A DNA stretch of 64,000 bases, from NCBI RefSeq assembly GCF_019320115.1, contig NC_089598.1, forward strand, positions 86,877,560-86,941,559, read 5' to 3'. Origin of the DNA: Miscanthus floridulus (Eukaryota > Streptophyta > Magnoliopsida > Poales > Poaceae). The notes under the pieces are model-generated. The model saw nothing but the letters and a program-made list of their open reading frames with translations, was not told the DNA's origin and did not search any database. The translations under genes and the position numbers were made by a program. Shown here one piece after another: positions 60,310 to 64,000 of this stretch (position 1 is the stretch's first letter; each line of letters begins with the position of its first letter).

Positions 60310-60451
60310 CCTTTGCAACATCCAGATGAACCTATTGCAACATCTACTCTATTACTACTAAAACAGCTGTAACACACACACTTGAAATAGACACTTATTA
60401 CTACTGCAATATGTTCGGACTACTATTGAAACACTTAAAACAAGCACTTAA

Positions 60452-61093
60452 CACTTTATGAAATGAAGAAATGACCAAAATAAAAGTTGGAGATCTTGAC
60501 GAGTTATACAACTTTTATATTCATCACCTTTACAGATGAAATCATTTAATGGTTGAAAATCAGGTTTGAAGTTGTAATTTTTTAAAATTTAAAATTTCAA
60601 TTGTCCAAAATTAGTGACAAAGATAGATGACTGGACTAAAATGATAGAGCATGATTTTAGAAAATTTTAGGAAAAAACCACATCATTTGGAGTTAGTATG
60701 AGGGAGAAAAACTAGTTACAAGTTTTAGCCACAGATTAAAAAGAGAAATCACACTTGTTCATCATTGATCATCATGAACAGTTGTGATTTTTCTTTTTAA
60801 TCTCTGGGTAAAATTTGTAACTAGTCTTTCTCCCTGATACTAACTCCAAATGTGATGTTTTTTTCCTAAAATTTTCTAAAATCATGTCCTATCAAGTTAC
60901 TATATTGATTTAATCATTCTTTTCATTTGACAAAGTTTGAGCAATTTAAATTTTTAAATTTTAAAAAATAACAAGTTCTAACAAGATTTTGAAACACCAA
61001 ATGATTTCAACTGAACAAGTGATGAATACCAAAGTTGTATAACTCATCAAGATCTACAACTTTATTTTGATCATTTCTTCATCTGACAAAGTG
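60452..61093. repeat. Large inverted repeat (about 310-bp arms) inside the CACTA element
   Basis: The left arm (60452-60762) and right arm (60772-61093) are complementary over most of their length. Matching words include TTAGAAAATTTTAGGAAAAA, GGAGTTAGTAT(G/C)AGGGAGAAA and GATTAAAAAGA. The centre near 60767 has CATTGATCATCATGAAC. Flanking 61094-61760 has further diverged copies of the same module (AAAATAAAAGTTGTAGAT). Transcription would give a long hairpin RNA. Confidence 0.85.
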
Positions 61094-61948
61094 ATAGTAT
61101 ATATTGTTGACAAATCAACATGTCTCTCGTATAGTTCATGAAACTATAAGTGATATACGAATTTGTGAACAATGTTTACTAATACTTTGTTAAATAAAGA
61201 AGTGATCAAAATAAAAATTGTAGATAGTGATGAGTTCAACAACTTTTATGTTCACGACTTTTATAGTTAAAATCATTTAATGTTTCAAAATCTTGTTTGA
61301 AGTTGCCATTTATTGAAATTCAAAATTTCAACTGTTCAAATTTTATCAAATGAAAAGATGACAAAAATAAAAGTTGTAGATAGTGATGTGTTCAACAACT
61401 TTTATGTTCGTGACTTTCTTATTTGAAACCATTTAAGGTTTCAAAATCTTATTTGAAGTTGACATTTATTAAAATTCAAAATTTGAACTGTTCAAATTTG
61501 GTCAAATGAAAAGATGACCAGGATATAAGTTGTACATCTTGATGAGTTCTACAACTTTGATATTCATGAGTTTTTCAGCTGAAATCATTTACTCTTTCAA
61601 AATGTTGTTTCAAGTTGTAATTATTTGAATTTCAAATTTTGAATCATTCAAACAAAGTCAGATGACAAGATGACAAAAATAAAAGTTATATATGTTGATG
61701 AGTTATACAACTTTTATGTTTACAACATTTTCATTTTAGGTCATTTAATGTCCTAAAATTGTAGTCGAAGTTTGAAAATTTAAATTTTTAATTTTTGAAT
61801 TTTTATTTGTTTTTATATTGTTTTGAATATCACCAAATTGTTTTTATATATATTTGTGCATATATAGAATACTAAAAAATATTATATACACTTACTCTGT
61901 GTTTTTGTGATATAAAAAATACAGAATTAATAATTTAATAAAACGGAA

Positions 61949-62030
61949 AATATTTGTAGGGGCGGCGAGATCAGGAACCGCCCCTACAAATGCATTTGTA
62001 GGCGCGGCTAGATCAGGAACCGCCCCTACA
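61949..62030. repeat. Subterminal repeats, right side of the CACTA element
   Basis: Two head-to-head pairs of ATTTGTAGG(G/C)GCGGC and GAACCGCCCCTACAAAT. They match the words at 56890-57115. They are followed by GGGTATATAAGCACGGG at 62041-62057, a good TATA-box match pointing rightward. Confidence 0.8.
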
Positions 62031-64000
62031 AATCGTCCAGGGTATATAAGCACGGGCGCTCGGGGACCGAAATTTCCTAAGTGTTGGGCGCTCTCTTCTT
62101 TCCCCCGACGCCGTCAGGCTACCCAATCTCCACGGCGGCTAGAGTTTTAGAGCCCCCGGCCGACCGACTCGCCGCCTCCTCCACGACCGGTCCACAGGTG
62201 CGACAACAAAGCCCGAGTGCCTCGCTCCGCCAGCCCCACTACCCTCCCCCACCTGGACTCCCTACGCGCCGCACGGAGGTCGCACTTAGCGCCGCTCGGG
62301 CGCCTCCTTCCGGCCGCCGCCCTCCGCGCCACTCAGGGCGTTGTCCGGCTGCCTCCATCCCGCCCAATCACTGCCACCCGAAGCGCCGTCCCGCAGCCGC
62401 GAGTCCGCCTCGCCGTCTGCATCTTGGACCTCCTGTACTCGATCCACGGCTCCCTCCCCCAATATGCTGCTACGACCTAGCCTCTGCAGTCCAAGTCCCA
62501 TCCTAGGAGCCTAGAGGAGAGGGAGGTGGTCCGAGACGCTGCCGGGGCGCGGTAAAGGAGAGGGGAGGTGCACTGCTGCTCACCCCAAGTCGCAACTGAC
62601 CTCCGCCGCTCGACGCCGGACGAGTGGCCAGGAGCGACTTGACTCCTGTGTGACTCCTGCAGTCCGGCTGCTGTGCATGATGCAAGTCGACTCCAACCTA
62701 GCACCAGGTATTGTCTTTGTCCTCAGACCTGAAGATTTGAGAAAAGTCAAGCTAATACAATGAAATTTGCTCTTGCTAACAGGTAATCAAATTTGCTCAC
62801 TGTCCACTATGAATGCTTATTAATTTATTGTTGAGTATTTACAATCTTCTTTTGGCAGCGTGCATTGATATTAGAAGTCATATTCTTCATGTATTGACCA
62901 TACAAATCTACAGAAATTAATCACCAACATAAATAAATTCGTAATTGTTGCCTTGCTTAAAGAAAATTCATATTAGAGTTCATTCAAATAAAATTCAGAA
63001 ATAAGCTAATTTGACGAGTTTGATGGTGAACTCAGTGTCCAACTAGAGAAAAACGATGTCATGTTAATGCAACCTGCTTGCTCTGCTTGGTAAGGCATTT
63101 GAAACCATCTAAAGCAATGTGCTGATGCCGACAACAATGTGCAACCATTTAAAACAATGATCTTTTAGCTATTATATAATTTTGGCCCTGGTATATAGTT
63201 TCAGCAGCCCTTTTCTTCTCATATGCTTGCTAAATTGAGTGATTCAGTTATTGCATATGTTTCTTTACACTGCCACTCGACATAGGGCTCCTATTTGAAC
63301 TTAACAGAAATGTGTTAACCTTGTAGCTGCAAACTTTCACTGTTTTTCTTAGGAGTTAACTATCAGCGCGTGGCACGGCCGGTGGTGGCACCGAGCCGGC
63401 GCTGGCTCTGTACAAGCGCCCAAGGTGTGCTCCTAGCTTGCTGCTGTGCACTCTCCCCTTCGTATACTCTGAGCTGTGAGTTTTCCTACTGGTAAGATGT
63501 GCCCTCTGTGATTTGCTATGAAATAGTGGAAGGGGAACCGATGCTAGAAGAATATTGGTGAACTTATACTGATGTGTAGAGGTCATGTGCTTATGAGTTA
63601 GTACTACTTGTCAATGGTGGCGTGCTTGCTTAAATGGGCAGGGTTAGGGTGGGAAAATAAATCACCTTCTTACAGTTGAGAGTTCGGCCGCAGTCACAAG
63701 TGGTGGCCGCTGCTGCATCAGCGTGCTTAGCCTTGCTCAGTCCACACTTCTAGCTTCCCATCAGCTTGCTCTTCTTCGCCCTCTTCTGGCTTCCCCCATC
63801 AGTGCTACATCCATGTTGCCTATTGATTGTTGGGGTGGCACCTGGTGTGTGGATTTTGCTTTTGGGAGTCATTTATACTACTACTACTCTTCATCCCTCC
63901 AAATAGATATTTACTTTATACTTCCCCTCTTTCACCCCACACCGGGCTTGCAGCCTTCTACATTGTTTCGTTCGCCCCAGCAGTATATGTTTCACCGTCG
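62031..64000 (+). other. TATA-bearing GC-rich region with unidentified transcript
   Basis: TATATAAG near 62043 is followed about 40 bp later by a CT-rich stretch (CTCTCTTCTTTCCCCCGACG), a plausible transcription start and leader. ORF 62081-62506 (plus) is Pro/Arg/Ala-rich with no domain and may be partly compositional. Downstream (62700-64000) is moderate AT with no recognised exon. It may be a captured or host gene driven from a promoter adjoining the CACTA subterminal repeats. Confidence 0.3.

Larger units (their letters stand above)
56857..62040 (+). mobile_element. CACTA (En/Spm-type) DNA transposon, decayed, right end not found
   Basis: The left end reads CACTACTAAAAAAACG at 56857, close to the family's CACTAC(A/T)-type terminus. 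Subterminal TTTGTAGGGGCGGCT words in both orientations follow. A TNP2-type transposase remnant occupies 57886-60090, and a large inverted repeat and a second set of subterminal words lie at 61949-62030. No matching ...TAGTG terminus is visible after them, so the right boundary is approximate; the element may continue beyond, or the right part may belong to a second copy. Confidence 0.8.

Overview
The window reads as plant nuclear DNA from a grass, probably an Andropogoneae (sorghum, sugarcane or maize alliance) genome. This rests on low gene density, spliced genes with plant-type splice sites, Tourist, Stowaway and hAT-type MITEs, a CACTA element with CACTA ends, a Mutator-like element (MULE) of about 10.6 kb, and copia elements of Sirevirus type. 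Nothing bacterial is present. The taxonomic placement is inference; the element and gene calls come from visible motifs.

Positions 1-23740 are a nested stack of transposons. The outer layer is a plus-strand Sirevirus-like copia element, of which an envelope-like ORF (19855-22018), a polypurine tract and a 3' LTR (22340-23740) remain. Next to it lies a minus-strand copia element (476-19854) with gag, protease, integrase, reverse transcriptase and RNase H, all decayed. Its 5' LTR is split by a MULE (8598-19247) with long terminal inverted repeats, a 9-bp target duplication (8/9), a MURA-type transposase, a plant-mobile-domain gene and two GRF-type zinc-finger genes. The left 3' LTR is cut to 347 bp and abuts a second copy of the envelope-like sequence (1-474), which one simple insertion cannot explain.

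Positions 24709-41408 hold the host genes: an F-box/LRR gene (24709-28537, plus) with a 2-bp frameshift; a conserved lysine-rich protein exon (32024-32421, minus); RDM1, a component of RNA-directed DNA methylation (32617-34714, minus), with a duplicated first exon; and a type-2 tryptophan synthase beta chain (37053-41408, minus) whose chloroplast-targeting first exon lies about 2.4 kb upstream of the rest. Exon phases close exactly for RDM1 and the tryptophan synthase gene, and close for the F-box gene apart from the 2-bp insertion.

Positions 41409-56856 are mostly intergenic: MITEs, a poorly recognisable GC-rich divergent locus near 45 kb, three dispersed copies of a TGTTGCA-rich repeat family with GC-rich inserts (35440, 49304, 52703), and a solo copia LTR with a perfect 5-bp target duplication (54412-55831). 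Positions 56857 to about 62040 are a decayed CACTA element with a TNP2-type transposase, subterminal repeats and a 310-bp-arm inverted repeat. Beyond 62 kb there is a TATA-bearing GC-rich region with no gene I recognise.

The strongest observations are the amber-biased stop pattern in the envelope-like ORF (14 TAG, 1 TGA, 0 TAA in one continuous frame), the RDM1 first-exon duplication with a downstream exon in compatible phase, the intron duplication that gives an empty-site control for a MITE, and the rearranged nested-transposon junction.
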